In this document: piece after piece, positions 25,669 to 37,300 of the stretch
Layout of the letters: each line of letters begins with the position of its first letter
Numbering within the stretch: the stretch's first letter is position 1
Origin: an uncultured bacterium
GTDB taxonomy: Bacteria > Verrucomicrobiota > Lentisphaeria > Victivallales > UBA1829
Direction: 5' to 3'
Length of the DNA: 64,000 bases
NCBI GenBank assembly: GCA_949292215.1
Contig: CASEYW010000102.1
Span: 25,507 to 89,506 of the forward strand
Position numbers and translations under genes: made by a program
The notes under the pieces: generated by a model
Database searches by the model: none
Told to the model about the DNA's origin: nothing
What the model saw: only the letters and a program-made list of their open reading frames with translations

Positions 25669-28600
25669 ATGAAACACATTTTCCGGATGCTCCTTCTGCT
25701 TCCCGCGCTTGCCATGGCGGAAAACCTGACGGATTCCACCCTTCTGCTGACCGACCAGGTGAAAATCAACGGAGGGAAATCGTTCTCTCTTGCCGCGCCC
25801 CCGAAAAACGGAGTCCATCAATGGCAGACACGGACACCACATGCGCGGAAAGAGGAAATTCTCATTTCTTTTCCTTATGAAAACGGCATTCTGCTGGAGC
25901 GAATTCAGGCAAACGCAAGAATGGAGTACCCCCAGAACGTGGAACTCCAAGTCTGGGACGGAAAAAAATGGACCGTGAAAGCCAATGCCGCCTCTCTGCA
26001 CTTCACCTTCAAACCGGCGCTTCCGGCTCTTGCCCTCAAATTCATCTGTACCGGCATGGGAAAACGCGATCATGAGCCCTTCTATTACAATAACTGGAAG
26101 ATCGAAGGAACCGCCGCCGGACGGAAACTTCCCGTCAGCGGATCTCTGACTCTGACAACGAACGCTGAGGACAATGTCTTCAACCTGCCCTCCCCCGTCA
26201 CAGCGGAGTGCAAAGTAACAAATCCGGATGGAACAGCGGATGAGTTTCAGGCGGAAATTCGTTACCGCAACTACATCGGAGAATCAATCGCCCCACGGGA
26301 AATCCGGACTTTTTCCCTGAAATCCGGGGAAACGCGTACCATCCCGATCCAGATTCAACTCAAACAGCAGGGACCACTTGTTGTCGAGGTGTATCTGTCA
26401 AAGGGCAGAACGCGTCAGCTCATTGCGGCACAAGGACTTCTGCTCGGAGTACGCGATCCAGAACTGGCATCCGGAGAAGCCGCTCCCGAACCGTACCGTT
26501 CACCCGCCATGAAACGGGGCGAACGCATCCGTTCCTGGCAGGAACGCCATGCCGCGGACGGCTCCCTCTGGGGTGCGGATGCCACCCAGGTGATCCTCTT
26601 TTCCGGACGCCGCATCCAGCCGCTCTTCTTCGAAAAAATGCAGGAGGCCGGCGCGGAAATTCTGATGACCTATCTGACCCATCACGATTTCGAACCTCTG
26701 CCCGGAGTCTACAATTTTGCGGCGTTCGATCACATGGTTGAAGAAGCGGGAAAGCATCATCTCGGACTCGAAATGGGGCTCTGGTGCTGGGACTTCAACG
26801 GACCCTCACAGTTCTGGCTCAAAGATGAGGTCATGCGACAGCGCGACGGTTCCATCGGCACTCGCTGGGCACGAATGCTGAGCCTCTTTTCCGGCAAGGC
26901 TCAGAAACATGCCAGACGCGCACTGGAAGTGATGATCCAGCGATATCGGAATGCTCCGGAGGTCATCGCCTGGCTTCCACATCCCTACGGAATGGTCGAT
27001 CACGACGGCCACGGCATCTTCGATTTCCATCCGGAAGCCCTTGCCGCATGGAAAACGTATCTTCAGGGAAGGTATGGAACGATCGCCGCACTGAACCGGA
27101 GCTACGGAAAAAACTATACGTCATTTGACGCCGTTCCCGTCCCGGAACCCCAATACAGAGAACTGGAAAAGAAAAAAAAGTGGCGGGAAGCTGTTTCCGT
27201 GGTCGACATGTCTCCCGGCTGGGAGGATTATCTTGATTTTTACCATTCCCGGCTGCGGGAAGTCCGCAGGACAATGACAGAGATCCTCCGCACCAACGAT
27301 TCCAAACGCGCGGTCAGCGGAATGAATGCAACCGGAGGGGTCGGACTTGCAGACGCCACCTTTGCCGATTTTGCCCGCAACCGGGCATTCTACGGAGATC
27401 AGGGAATCAATCAGACACACTATGTCCGGCGTCTTGTCGCCCGGCAGCGTTACGGACTCGACCTGCGGCACGAGGACATCGCACCGGTCACAATCGGACG
27501 CAACAACTTTACCCGGGAAAACATCCATGACCGCATCGACTGGGATATGTTCCAGCTGACGGCAATCGGCGTGGCGCATTTCAACTATGTCTTCGCGGTC
27601 TGGACGGACAGCCCCTTCTGGGACCGTCTGTTCTCCAATCCCCGGGCAAAAGCCCTCTGCAAAGAAGCGGAACAGATGGAAGCCGATACGATCCCCGCCG
27701 GATATTTCCATTCATTCACGACCGATGTCCGCCTCGGCCGCTACAACTATCAGGGAATCTCCCTGTTCCGCTGGTGGACCATGAATGCCATCAGTGCTCA
27801 GATGCTGAAACCGGGCAGGTACGTCGAACTCTTTTCCGATGCGTGTGATCTGACCCCGCTTTCCGGGCTGCGCTGTGTCTTTGACGACGGCTCCCGCGTT
27901 ATGCCTCCCGCAGCCGTTGCAGCACTCACGGAATTTGTGAAAAACGGAGGCAATCTCCTGATCTTCAATGTCACCAATGAATATACACTGGGACATCCCG
28001 GCAGGAACTATCAACTGCTCAAAAATCTCGGCTATCCGGAGCCCGATGCACTCTCGCAACGCTCTTTCGGAAATGCGGAAATCCAATTTACCGCCGGAAA
28101 CGGAGTCTTCCACACACTCAAGACACTTCCGGTTCACGACTATTCCAAACTCACGGTACCCGAAGGCGGCAACGTGCTCGGTACCATCGCCGGGATTCCG
28201 GCGGCTGTCACGTGGAACTTCGGACGGGGAAAGGTCGTACTCCTCGCCGGACTTCCCGGCTGTAATTATGAACCGGCCGTCGCAGCGCTTGCCGATGAGC
28301 CGGATGCAAAAAAACGAGCTCTTCTTTCCGGCGATTACTGGAAACGTTCGGAACCGGAACTCGGCGCTGTCTGGGGAACGCTGCTTGCAGACTGGATGGC
28401 CTTTGCCGGCATCAAACCTTCCTATCATCTGACCGGCAGCTGCCGTACTCTGATGCGGAAAGCTCCCGGCAAGTACCTGGTTTACCTGTATACGGAACAG
28501 GAAGAATCTCCGCGCTTGAATCTCTACGGAATTTCCGGAAGATGGCGCGTCACCAGGGAAACTCTCGACAAATGCGGAGATTCCTATGAGGTCGATGGAA

Positions 28601-28689
28601 AATTCCTCGGATCTCCCGGTCTGCAGCTCGGGAGAATCCCGGCGAAACGCTTCATGGCTGTCCGGCTGGAAAAGATCAATCCCCATTAA
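25669..28689 (+). CDS. Large exported GH42-like glycosidase with a replaced acid/base motif (module B)
   Basis: 1006 residues. The signal peptide is MKHIFRMLLLLPALAMA. Residues about 20-250 look like beta-sandwich domains, followed by a TIM barrel from about 280 with PGVYNFAAFDHMVEEAGKH, a GH42-type substrate loop. Where GH42 enzymes have the Asn-Glu of the acid/base, it reads AWLPHPYGM (His438-Pro439). A conserved RHE motif (Glu602) later in the barrel could be the nucleophile. A domain with the flavour of the GH42 trimerisation fold follows (RCVFDDGSRVMPPAAVAALT). It has a paralogue directly downstream. The substrate is unknown, and it may be catalytically altered. Confidence 0.75.
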   Translation: MKHIFRMLLLLPALAMAENLTDSTLLLTDQVKINGGKSFSLAAPPKNGVHQWQTRTPHARKEEILISFPYENGILLERIQANARMEYPQNVELQVWDGKKWTVKANAASLHFTFKPALPALALKFICTGMGKRDHEPFYYNNWKIEGTAAGRKLPVSGSLTLTTNAEDNVFNLPSPVTAECKVTNPDGTADEFQAEIRYRNYIGESIAPREIRTFSLKSGETRTIPIQIQLKQQGPLVVEVYLSKGRTRQLIAAQGLLLGVRDPELASGEAAPEPYRSPAMKRGERIRSWQERHAADGSLWGADATQVILFSGRRIQPLFFEKMQEAGAEILMTYLTHHDFEPLPGVYNFAAFDHMVEEAGKHHLGLEMGLWCWDFNGPSQFWLKDEVMRQRDGSIGTRWARMLSLFSGKAQKHARRALEVMIQRYRNAPEVIAWLPHPYGMVDHDGHGIFDFHPEALAAWKTYLQGRYGTIAALNRSYGKNYTSFDAVPVPEPQYRELEKKKKWREAVSVVDMSPGWEDYLDFYHSRLREVRRTMTEILRTNDSKRAVSGMNATGGVGLADATFADFARNRAFYGDQGINQTHYVRRLVARQRYGLDLRHEDIAPVTIGRNNFTRENIHDRIDWDMFQLTAIGVAHFNYVFAVWTDSPFWDRLFSNPRAKALCKEAEQMEADTIPAGYFHSFTTDVRLGRYNYQGISLFRWWTMNAISAQMLKPGRYVELFSDACDLTPLSGLRCVFDDGSRVMPPAAVAALTEFVKNGGNLLIFNVTNEYTLGHPGRNYQLLKNLGYPEPDALSQRSFGNAEIQFTAGNGVFHTLKTLPVHDYSKLTVPEGGNVLGTIAGIPAAVTWNFGRGKVVLLAGLPGCNYEPAVAALADEPDAKKRALLSGDYWKRSEPELGAVWGTLLADWMAFAGIKPSYHLTGSCRTLMRKAPGKYLVYLYTEQEESPRLNLYGISGRWRVTRETLDKCGDSYEVDGKFLGSPGLQLGRIPAKRFMAVRLEKINPH

Positions 28690-28708
28690 AAACGGAAAGT
28701 ATTCTGTC

Positions 28709-31700
28709 ATGAGAAAAACAACGCTTCTCTCACTTCTGTTGCCGACGGCTGTAATCCTGTCATCGAACGCGGAAGTCCTGCCGCTGAAACTGGTAAAATC
28801 TCCGGTGGAAATCCGGGAATTCATTCCGGATGCTCAGATCTCCGCTTTGAAACCGGGAACGGAACTCCGGGGCATCCGAGGCAGGACCGTGGAAAAACAG
28901 CTTCCAGGACAACCGCAAAAACTGACCGTCTTCCATACAGTGAAAGCTGTCGGAAAAGGGCTTGCCTGCGGCATGAGAAACACAATCCCGGTCGATATCG
29001 ACCGCACTTATAAAATCCAGGTCACTTATGCAAGCGGAATCGAAGGCGTGAAACTGGAAGTTCACTCCTACGGCTTCGGAACATGGGGCGACACGGTCGG
29101 AGTGAAACGCTTCTCTCTCCCTGTGAGCAAAGAACTGAAAACATGCGAATTCCGCTATCAGCCAGCACCCGGTGCAATCTGCGCGGGACTCTGGTTTTCC
29201 GCACCGAAAAAGTCCGCGGGAGAATTCCATCTGGCCCGCTTTTCCATGACCGGCTACGGCTGGGGAGGACTCCCCCCTCAGAAACCGACAGCAAACGCAG
29301 ATTATCTCGTCAGCCGTGATGTCAGAAACAGTAAACCGATCCATTCCCTGTACCACGGACCAAAGAGCCAAATGCTGTTCCGGCGCAATGAACTCTCCGG
29401 ATTCGGTGCAATCCGGATCCCGCTCGGGGCGATGCTACCAGCCGAAAAAGGCAACTACAAAATAGATCTCATCCTCCGGGAACTTGGCAAAGGGCCCGTC
29501 AGAAAACAATACTCGGGAGGGATTGAACTGAAAGACGACTCTCTGCCGGAACTTGCCGTCGATCTCGGCATCCCCGATCGCTCACAGGAACTCCATTATA
29601 AAACATGGAATGCAGACGGCAAACTCATCCGCAACGATTTTCTCATCCTCCGGAAATTCAGCCGAACACCACTGAAGGACGGACGTGCCTATCAACAGAT
29701 GGCAGCCGTGGAAGAGGCATCACCATCCGGATTCCTGACTATCAACGCCGGGAAGGAGAAAATCAGGACCTTCGCTCCGCAGACGCTCCTGAGCGCCGCA
29801 GTCTCTGTCGGCAGCCCTGCCAGAGACTCGGTTCTGGATGTCAAAATCCGCGACTTTACCGGAACCATTCTGAAGACGGAACAAAGAAAGATCCCATCGG
29901 GAAAAAACGGAAGCCTGAAAGTGGAAGCAAAGGTTCCGGTACCGGAAGTCTATGAGATCTGCGCGGAACTGAAAGACAACTCAGGAACACTTCTGGATTC
30001 CTCGGTTCTCCAGATCGGATACAAGGCTCCGGTACAGCCGTTTACAAGGCCGTCCCATCCGGAAGTCTACTTCTCGGAAGAACTCGCGACCCCTTCCGAA
30101 CGCTATGCCGGAAGTGCCATGAATACGGTAAAACGTTATGTTGCCGCAGCCAGGAAACACGGCAGCACAGTTGCTGGATTCGGGATCGACATCGCCTCCT
30201 TCAATCCACTGCCGGGAGTTTACCGGTTTGCGGAACTGGACAGACGAATTGCAGAAGCAACACGCCTCGGACTGAAAAGCGAGATTTATCTGCACCTTCA
30301 TGGAGCGTGGGTTCCCTATGCCGACTATGAACAGCCTGTCGATCAGAACGGCATTCGCGACAATGTTCCTTCCATTGCATCGGACGCGGTCCGCCAGGTG
30401 GTCGGAGATGCCTTTGCCGCACTCGGAGCCTATTTCCGCGGCAATCCGGATGTGGTCGGTTTCGGTCACTGGGGACCGTTTTTCGACTGGTATTACCGCG
30501 ACGGCAACGGCAGGCATTACGACTATTCTCCAAGCGCCCTTGCCCAATGGAAGCAATTTTCCGGAGGAATGGAACCCCCCAGGACTTTCCGCAAAGAGAC
30601 CGATCTTTCGCCGCAGTGGCGGAAATGGGCGGAGTTCCGTTCCTTTCTGATGCACCGCTGGCTGATCGAAACCGTCGGAGAAAAACTCCGCGGCTACGAG
30701 AAGGAACGCCCTCTGTTCGCCTATACGATGGCGGGCGGACTTGGCGATGTCGAACTTCTCTGGCCCGAATTCAAACGACTGAATATGTTCCCCGCTCATG
30801 GTGGTTCCGATTCCTGGGACATTCCGCGACATCTGGAATTGGCGGCGCAGCGGGGATTGATTTTCCGCCATGAATCGGTTGCAGCACCGGAACGGCATGT
30901 GCTGTATGTCGATCCCCAGATTGTACACGGACTCCAGGGAGGAGTCTCCAACGGCAGCCGTCCTTTCTGGAACATTGCATGGAATATCGGATTCAATGTC
31001 ACGGCAGACAATCCCGGTGTTCAGGCGGCTCTGGAACGGAGAAAACTGCTGCTGGAACTCGTCCGGCAGATGTACCGGGAACAATACGAGCGCGATCCCA
31101 TCCGCTGGGCACAACTCTACAGTTGGGACAAAATGATGCTGAAAGTGAAAAATTTTCAATGGAATGCCCTCGGTTCCGATCTCTTCGCCGGAAACCGCTG
31201 CGAACACCTTTCCAGCGAAGCGGTCAGTGACAGAACTCCGCTGGAAAACTGGAAAAAATATCCGCTGATTGCAGCGTTTACCCCGGGAGTCTGGACACCC
31301 GAAACCGTGGAAATCATGAAACAGTATCTGAAACAGGGCGGAACCCTGAGTCTGATCCTGAGTGATGACAATGACGGAAAAGCCGTCCGCGACGCCTTCG
31401 GCATCAAAGTCTCTGGAAAAGGGAAAAAGCGCATCTCCGGATGCTGCAACGGGTCCATATTTCCACGTACCCGCACCGTTGTGCTTGACTGTACAGCGGA
31501 GTACCGGCTGCCCGCTGACTTCTCTCCGCTGCTGACTGACAAGAACGGTTCCCCAGCTGCCTGGCAAACCCGGTATGGAAAGGGACACCTCCTCCTGTTT
31601 GCCGGAACAATCAACCATTCCAAAAGCAAAGGTTATCTGGAAGATCTTCTCAAGAGCGTCGGCTTGAAACGGAAAATTCAGCTTTCCATGGGAAAACCGG

Positions 31701-32074
31701 AACAATCCCTGATGGGAATTGAATTTCGGAATCCCAAAGGAGAGGTCATGGTCTGGTTTTACAACTCTTTGCTTTGGAACGGATACAGCAGATTGTATGC
31801 CCGGGTGGCATCCCGGCCTCCCACCTGGGATGGAGTGGCTGAAGTCACCGGCAGATCCCCTGTAAAACTCCGCTACTTCGCTCCGGAAGCCGGGCGTTTC
31901 CATGTAGACCGCTGGAATGCAGGCACCTGGGAACCACTGGGAATCCATACATCAGAACAACTTGCAAAAGAAGGTGTTACAACAGAACTTGCACCGGGGG
32001 AAAATGGGATCATCCGCTTCCGGCAGATCAAGCAACAGGAGCAAAAAGCAACAGCATACAGCCAACCTCTCTGA
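28709..32074 (+). CDS. Large exported GH42-like glycosidase, tandem paralogue (module B)
   Basis: 1121 residues from the ATG at 28709, which opens the signal peptide RKTTLLSLLLPTAVILSSNA; an in-frame extension upstream has no ribosome site and overlaps the previous gene. Long N-terminal beta-sandwich domains precede a barrel with PGVYRFAELDRRIAEA. It aligns in order with the preceding protein, including RHES (Glu722). The acid/base position reads VVGFGHWGPFFDWYY, again without Asn-Glu. It ends in a Rossmann-like domain with FTPGVWTPETVEIMKQYLKQ. The pair is probably secreted and acts on related glycans; redundancy or heteromer formation is possible. Confidence 0.72.
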   Translation: MRKTTLLSLLLPTAVILSSNAEVLPLKLVKSPVEIREFIPDAQISALKPGTELRGIRGRTVEKQLPGQPQKLTVFHTVKAVGKGLACGMRNTIPVDIDRTYKIQVTYASGIEGVKLEVHSYGFGTWGDTVGVKRFSLPVSKELKTCEFRYQPAPGAICAGLWFSAPKKSAGEFHLARFSMTGYGWGGLPPQKPTANADYLVSRDVRNSKPIHSLYHGPKSQMLFRRNELSGFGAIRIPLGAMLPAEKGNYKIDLILRELGKGPVRKQYSGGIELKDDSLPELAVDLGIPDRSQELHYKTWNADGKLIRNDFLILRKFSRTPLKDGRAYQQMAAVEEASPSGFLTINAGKEKIRTFAPQTLLSAAVSVGSPARDSVLDVKIRDFTGTILKTEQRKIPSGKNGSLKVEAKVPVPEVYEICAELKDNSGTLLDSSVLQIGYKAPVQPFTRPSHPEVYFSEELATPSERYAGSAMNTVKRYVAAARKHGSTVAGFGIDIASFNPLPGVYRFAELDRRIAEATRLGLKSEIYLHLHGAWVPYADYEQPVDQNGIRDNVPSIASDAVRQVVGDAFAALGAYFRGNPDVVGFGHWGPFFDWYYRDGNGRHYDYSPSALAQWKQFSGGMEPPRTFRKETDLSPQWRKWAEFRSFLMHRWLIETVGEKLRGYEKERPLFAYTMAGGLGDVELLWPEFKRLNMFPAHGGSDSWDIPRHLELAAQRGLIFRHESVAAPERHVLYVDPQIVHGLQGGVSNGSRPFWNIAWNIGFNVTADNPGVQAALERRKLLLELVRQMYREQYERDPIRWAQLYSWDKMMLKVKNFQWNALGSDLFAGNRCEHLSSEAVSDRTPLENWKKYPLIAAFTPGVWTPETVEIMKQYLKQGGTLSLILSDDNDGKAVRDAFGIKVSGKGKKRISGCCNGSIFPRTRTVVLDCTAEYRLPADFSPLLTDKNGSPAAWQTRYGKGHLLLFAGTINHSKSKGYLEDLLKSVGLKRKIQLSMGKPEQSLMGIEFRNPKGEVMVWFYNSLLWNGYSRLYARVASRPPTWDGVAEVTGRSPVKLRYFAPEAGRFHVDRWNAGTWEPLGIHTSEQLAKEGVTTELAPGENGIIRFRQIKQQEQKATAYSQPL

Positions 32075-32369
32075 AGTCTCCCGGGAGCGTTTCAGGAAAC
32101 AATCTCCGGAATATTCCGCGCCGTTCTGCGAATCTTATCAACGATTGAGGTCATTCTTGAACTCTCCCGGGTGGAATGACTATAACTCATTCCACCTGAA
32201 AGGATAGCACATGCCATGACTCTCCGCCCCGGCACAAAAGCAGTTCTCAGACGTTGATCTCCAAGCCAATACAATGTGAATGATCTATCCAGAAATGAAT
32301 TATTCCGCAAACAGAATGCAGCTTAAAGTGACTTAAATTCAAAAATAAAACTTTCCCAGTTGCCCCCTA
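32075..32369. other. Intergenic region between modules B and C with a hairpin
   Basis: No gene is seen in the gap before the next regulator. GGTGGAATGA (32170-32179) and TCATTCCACC (32187-32196) form a perfect 10-bp stem with a 7-nt loop, but no T-run follows on either strand. It could be an attenuator-like or processing hairpin, or a decayed terminator. Nothing else was found. Confidence 0.5.
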
Positions 32370-32398
32370 TTGACGAAACAGGACTTTTCGAATATAAT
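32370..32398 (+). promoter_or_regulatory. Near-consensus promoter of the module C regulator
   Basis: TTGACG (32370-32375), 17 nt and TATAAT (32393-32398). The apparent TTG start at 32370 is the -35 box; translation starts at 32430. Confidence 0.8.
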
Positions 32399-32429
32399 AA
32401 AAGAGAGAAAAACAAGGGAAAGTGAAAAA

Positions 32430-33527
32430 ATGGCCATTGCACAACAGGCACAGAATCATCCGTACGGTGAATTATCTCGTACATTAAGTCGTGAACTGCG
32501 TAAAAGCATCCTGGCGGGGAAATATCCCGTTGGCACCAAACTCCCCTCCAACCGGCAACTTGCGGAACAGACGGCGGTCAGTCAGGTGACAGCGCGAATG
32601 GCAGTTCTTCAGCTTGTCCGGGAAGGCCTGCTGGAAGTCCGTAAAAATTGCGGGACCTATGTCCGGAACATTCCGCTGGATACCATCCCGGAATCGCAGG
32701 GGAAACCTTCCCGGATCGGCGTAATCCTTTCTCCCTGGGACACGGAGAACACACCGGCATGGGACAGCAGGGGAAGTCTTTCCGAAATTCTCAAATATGT
32801 ATCCCGCAATGAATGCCAGATCATGATTTTTTCCTATCCGCAATGGCGGAAATATGCAGAACGGGCGCCGGAGGAACTTATTACGCGCAACCATCTTGAT
32901 ACTCTCGTCTGGTTCTATACGGGACCGCATGAGGTCCGTTTCATCCTTGATCTGGAACGGCGCCGTTTCCGGCAGCTGATTCTGAACCGTCGGACTTTCG
33001 GACTTCAGGCCACGGCAATCCTCCTTGATGAAGAGGGTATGGCAGAAGACATTCCACACCTGCTGACCGAACAGGAGCGTGCCTCACTGCTCATCATCTC
33101 TGCATCAACTGATATCCAGCCATATGCGGACAGAGTCGGCGCGCTGCGGAACCAGCTGGGAAAAAACGGACCCCTTCCCGAAGATTTTCTCCTGATTCTG
33201 CCGGAAGCCAGAATCGAAGGAAACTTTCCCGAATGGACCCGCCTCGTCCTGAAAAGCGAACTGGAGAGAATCCGTCCGAAGGTCATTGTTGATTTCGCCG
33301 GATACATCAACTACCTTTCGCAATTTCCAAACGCCTTTTTTGAAGAAATCGGAAATCCGCGCTTCATCAGCACAGCCCCGCCTACGGCTTGGACCTGCCG
33401 CAAAGATTTTCATTACACATGCTACGACCCGGAACAGCAAGCAGTCAACAAGGTGATCCGACAGTTCTTCGAAAAGGGAGCTATGGATCAGACAATCCGT
33501 CTACCCTATATCCGAAAAGAAATCTGA
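32430..33527 (+). CDS. GntR-type regulator with LacI-like sensor (module C)
   Basis: 365 residues. The winged helix is GELSRTLSRELRKSILAGKY, then VGTKLPSNRQLAEQTAVSQV, TARMAVLQLVREGLLEVRKN and CGTYV. The C-terminal domain resembles a periplasmic-binding-protein-like sensor (RIGVILSPW near its start), although some typical motifs are degenerate. The ATG at 32430 is preferred because the upstream in-frame part contains the promoter. It is the first gene of module C and presumably controls the pseudopilin and GH2 gene that follow. Confidence 0.85.
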   Translation: MAIAQQAQNHPYGELSRTLSRELRKSILAGKYPVGTKLPSNRQLAEQTAVSQVTARMAVLQLVREGLLEVRKNCGTYVRNIPLDTIPESQGKPSRIGVILSPWDTENTPAWDSRGSLSEILKYVSRNECQIMIFSYPQWRKYAERAPEELITRNHLDTLVWFYTGPHEVRFILDLERRRFRQLILNRRTFGLQATAILLDEEGMAEDIPHLLTEQERASLLIISASTDIQPYADRVGALRNQLGKNGPLPEDFLLILPEARIEGNFPEWTRLVLKSELERIRPKVIVDFAGYINYLSQFPNAFFEEIGNPRFISTAPPTAWTCRKDFHYTCYDPEQQAVNKVIRQFFEKGAMDQTIRLPYIRKEI

Positions 33528-33566
33528 ATATGCAATCTAACAATAACAGAAAAAAAGGAACAAAAT

Positions 33567-34295
33567 ATGAGAAGAAAATTCACATTGATAGAACTCCTCG
33601 TCGTGATTGCAGTCATCGCAATCCTGACATCCCTGCTGCTTCCGGCATTGGGCAAGGCTCGTGCGACAGCAAGAAAAATCGCCTGCATCTCCAACATGAA
33701 ACAGCTTGCGCTTGGATTTGAGCTTTACAGTGCGAGCTATGACGATTACATTCCCAAACCGTTCGGACCGACGCCGTGGGGAGAAAGCAGAAGCTGGCAC
33801 AGCGTCGTCTATCCGCTGTTTCTGCCGAAAGTGACCGGACGGGAACTCGTCCATGATTTCGACGCAAAAGCCAAATTCTACTGTCCGGCATTCGACAATC
33901 CCAAAGCATATCATAAACAGACCACCTACAGCATGAACGGCTACATGGGCGACAATCAGTGGTGGGGCGGCTCCACTCCGGCAAAAACCTACGCGAGAAG
34001 AAACACGATCAAAAATGCCAGCATGGTCTTTCTGGTCGGGGAAAAGGGTGCCAATGCCGACTGGGGATACACCATCGTGAAAAACGCCTTCAAAAATTTC
34101 GAAGCCAATCTGCTGAGTTCATCGGAAAGCGTCGTCAAGACCCGCATTGAACCGCGGCATTCCTTTGGTGCCAACTTCCTCTATCTGGACGGACACGCCG
34201 GGCATTCCACCCGCACGCAGATTCCGGCATTTTCCGACATTGCCATCGGACGGGACATTCCGCAGGCGAACTATTCCGGAACCTTCTACAACTGA
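33567..34295 (+). CDS. Pseudopilin-like protein with H-x9-DG C-terminus (module C)
   Basis: 242 residues. A very short leader (MRRK) precedes [16 protein letters not shown], again with a non-Gly residue (Lys) at -1 and Glu at +5. The C-terminal motif [16 protein letters not shown] is a complete H-x9-DG motif. The centre is Trp/Tyr-rich, as in a binding domain. The start follows AAAGGAACAAAAT. It sits 39 nt after the regulator and 33 nt before a GH2 gene, the same order as module B. Confidence 0.88.
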   Translation: MRRKFTLIELLVVIAVIAILTSLLLPALGKARATARKIACISNMKQLALGFELYSASYDDYIPKPFGPTPWGESRSWHSVVYPLFLPKVTGRELVHDFDAKAKFYCPAFDNPKAYHKQTTYSMNGYMGDNQWWGGSTPAKTYARRNTIKNASMVFLVGEKGANADWGYTIVKNAFKNFEANLLSSSESVVKTRIEPRHSFGANFLYLDGHAGHSTRTQIPAFSDIAIGRDIPQANYSGTFYN

Positions 34296-34328
34296 TCTCC
34301 CTGCAACATTCTCAAAACAAGGAATTTT

Positions 34329-37300
34329 ATGAAACGATCTTTTCCCGCTTTCCTCCTGACCGGTATGGCATGCGCTCTTTCCGCGGCACCTCTTCTTCCG
34401 GGCGTCAGCGACTTTTCCTGGGAAACTCCCGGTATCCGGAAAAACGCTGAACGCGAACAGGCGTGCCTGAACGGATACTGGGCCTTCTTCCCCGTTGCCG
34501 ACACTCTGGATCCCAAGGCGAAAGCGCCCGCCGCTTCCGCCGGATGGGGCTATGCCAAGGTCCCGTATCCGTGGGAAACCATGCGGGTCGTGAACCTGCC
34601 CGAAAACGCGCCGAAAAAAGCAAAATGGCATACGGCATGGTACCGCAGGACCTTCCGGGTTCCCGAAGACCGGAAAAACAAACGCATCTTTCTGGAAATC
34701 CAGCACATCCAGACGCGCGGGATCATCTGCATCGACGGAAAGGAGGCCGGAAGAATCGTTTTCCCCGGCGGCTCCCTCGACATCACGCCGTTCATCAAGC
34801 CCGGAGTGTCTCAGGAGCTGACGATCCGGGTTTCAGCGGTGCCCTCCTCCGCGGAAGAGTATGTCATCATGGACATCAACAACATTTACAAGGTGGCATC
34901 GCGGATCCGGAACAAGGGAATCGTCGGCGATGTGTTTCTGAACATGGTTCCGGAAACCCGCATCGAACAGACCCATTTCATCACTTCGGTGGAGAAAAAG
35001 CAGATCACGTTCCATGTCATCCCGGTGAACCCGGACGCGGGAAAGCAGTACACGATCGAAGCGGAGATCCGCGATCCCTCCGGAAAAACGGTCAAAACCT
35101 TCCGGAGTCCGGCGCTCACGAAACAGATGCTGAAAAAGGGCGCCTGGAACTTCTCCGCGCCGTGGAACGATCCGGAACTCTGGGATCTCGACACCCCGGG
35201 CAACGTCTACCGGGGGACGCTGAAACTCTATGAAAACGGACGGCTCCTGGATACCACCCTGCCGGAACGCTTCGGATTCCGCGAATTCAAGATCCGGGGA
35301 CAGGACTATGTTCTCAACGGCAAACCGATCCATCTTCTGGCGTACATTCCCGGGAACTACAGCTACTTCTGGTCCTCGGACAAATCCAGCCGCCCGCTGG
35401 CGGAAATGACCCTGAAGCGTCTCAAAGCAATGGGGTACAATTTTGCAATCAGCGAAAACTACAACTTCAATGAAGGAGCCACCGGTTACATCCGCGGCTT
35501 TTTCGAAGCAGCAGACAACATCGGTTTTCTGCACTCCTTCTCTCTTCCGCATCCCCGGGCGTTCAACAGCGCACTTGATACGGACCCGCAAAAACGCGGG
35601 GAATACCGGAAACTGGCGGAATATCTGATCCGTCTCTACTGGAACCATCCGTCGCTTGTCATGTACGCCACAACGCACAACTGCACCGGAGCCTGGGGCG
35701 ATCAGAATCCGACCCGTCTTGGAGGCGATTATGTCGCGGCGAACGCGAAAGGCGAACGCGAACTCAAGGAGAAAAACCGCCGCAATGCAGAGGAGACACA
35801 GAAAATCATCCGCGAAATCGATGCGGAACATCCGGTCTACATCCACTCCTCCGGCAGTCTCTGCGGACAGTATACGTTGAACATGTATCTGAACTGGGCA
35901 CCGCTCCAGGAACGGAGCGACTGGCTCGAACACTACAGCAAACATGGAAAAATGCCGCTGGCGCTGGTCGAATGGGGTCCACCCCACAGCGCATCGTTCT
36001 CCAGCTTCCGCGGATGGGTCTGGAGCCGGCCCCACATTCAGACCGCCTGGGATGCCGAATACGTTTCCGCCTATTACGGTGACAAGGTCGGAGAATGGAC
36101 CCCGCAGCGTCTTGAGCTTCTGAACCGGATCATCAAAAACGACGGAAAACCGGTTCACTTCGGCAGATTCACCGTTTTTGAACGATTCGACATCGTCAAT
36201 CGTCTCCAGGGCGATTTCTTTGCGGACAACTACCGTTCCATGCGGGCATGGAATCTCTCCATGATGCTCCCGTGGGACTATGATTCCAACTACATCCGCG
36301 TTCCCGGAGAATGGAAATCCAAAGAGTGGCCGGACCGTTATCAAAACCTCAATCAGCCCGGACTCGTCCCCGATTTTGTCGGACATGACAAATATCCTCT
36401 GACCATCTATCCGGAAGCTTACCGATTGAGTCATCTCGGCAAAGCCATTCAGTACTGGGGTGCCCCTCTGATCGGCTTCATCGGCGGAGAAAAAGTGTTC
36501 ACGACAAAAGAGCATGTCTATCTGCCGGGGGAACGCATCGCCAAAACCCTCGTAATGATCAACGACAAACGGAAGGACCTGGACTGCTCCTGGCAGCTGA
36601 TGCTCAAGAACCGTCCCGAAACAAAGCGGACAGGCAAAGTCCGGATTTCTGCCGGAGGACGCGCCTTCCGGAGCGTGGAAATCCCCCTCCCCTCCGATTT
36701 GAACAACGGCACCTTCGAATTGAATGCGGAATTCCATTTTTCCGACGGCACACTTCGCACAGACACATTCCCCTTCCAGATCATTCAACCCATCAGGCCT
36801 GGCGCGACGGGACGGACCATCGCCGCACTTTATGATCCGAAAGGCATGACAGAAACTCTGCTGAAAAAATGGAACATCCGTTACCGCAAAGTCGGACTCC
36901 GGGACAACCTTTCCCGGTACAAAACAGTCATCATCGGGCGCGAAGCGCTCTCCGCGAAAGGCTCCCTTCCAAAACTGGATGCGGTCCGCAATGGACAGCA
37001 GGTCCTGATCTTTGAACAGCAGACACCCGTTCTGGAACGTCTCGGCTTCCGCATCAACGAAATCGGCCTGCGCAACCTCTTCTTCCGCGACGCACGAAAT
37101 CCTCTGCTGAAAGAGATGAGCGAACCGCTCTTCACCAACTGGCGCGGAGAATCAACCCTTCTGCCGCCGATGCTCGACTACAATGAATTCTTCTGCCCCC
37201 CGTGGAGCTGGTGCGGCTTCAAAACGCATCGGGTCTGGCGATGCGGCAACCGGGGGACCATCGCCGATGCCCTGATCGAAAAACCGACCATCGGCAACTT

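Noticed and set aside
32170..32196. Terminator after the second GH42-like gene
   Set aside because: The 10-bp stem is perfect but no T-run follows on either strand, so I list it only as a hairpin.
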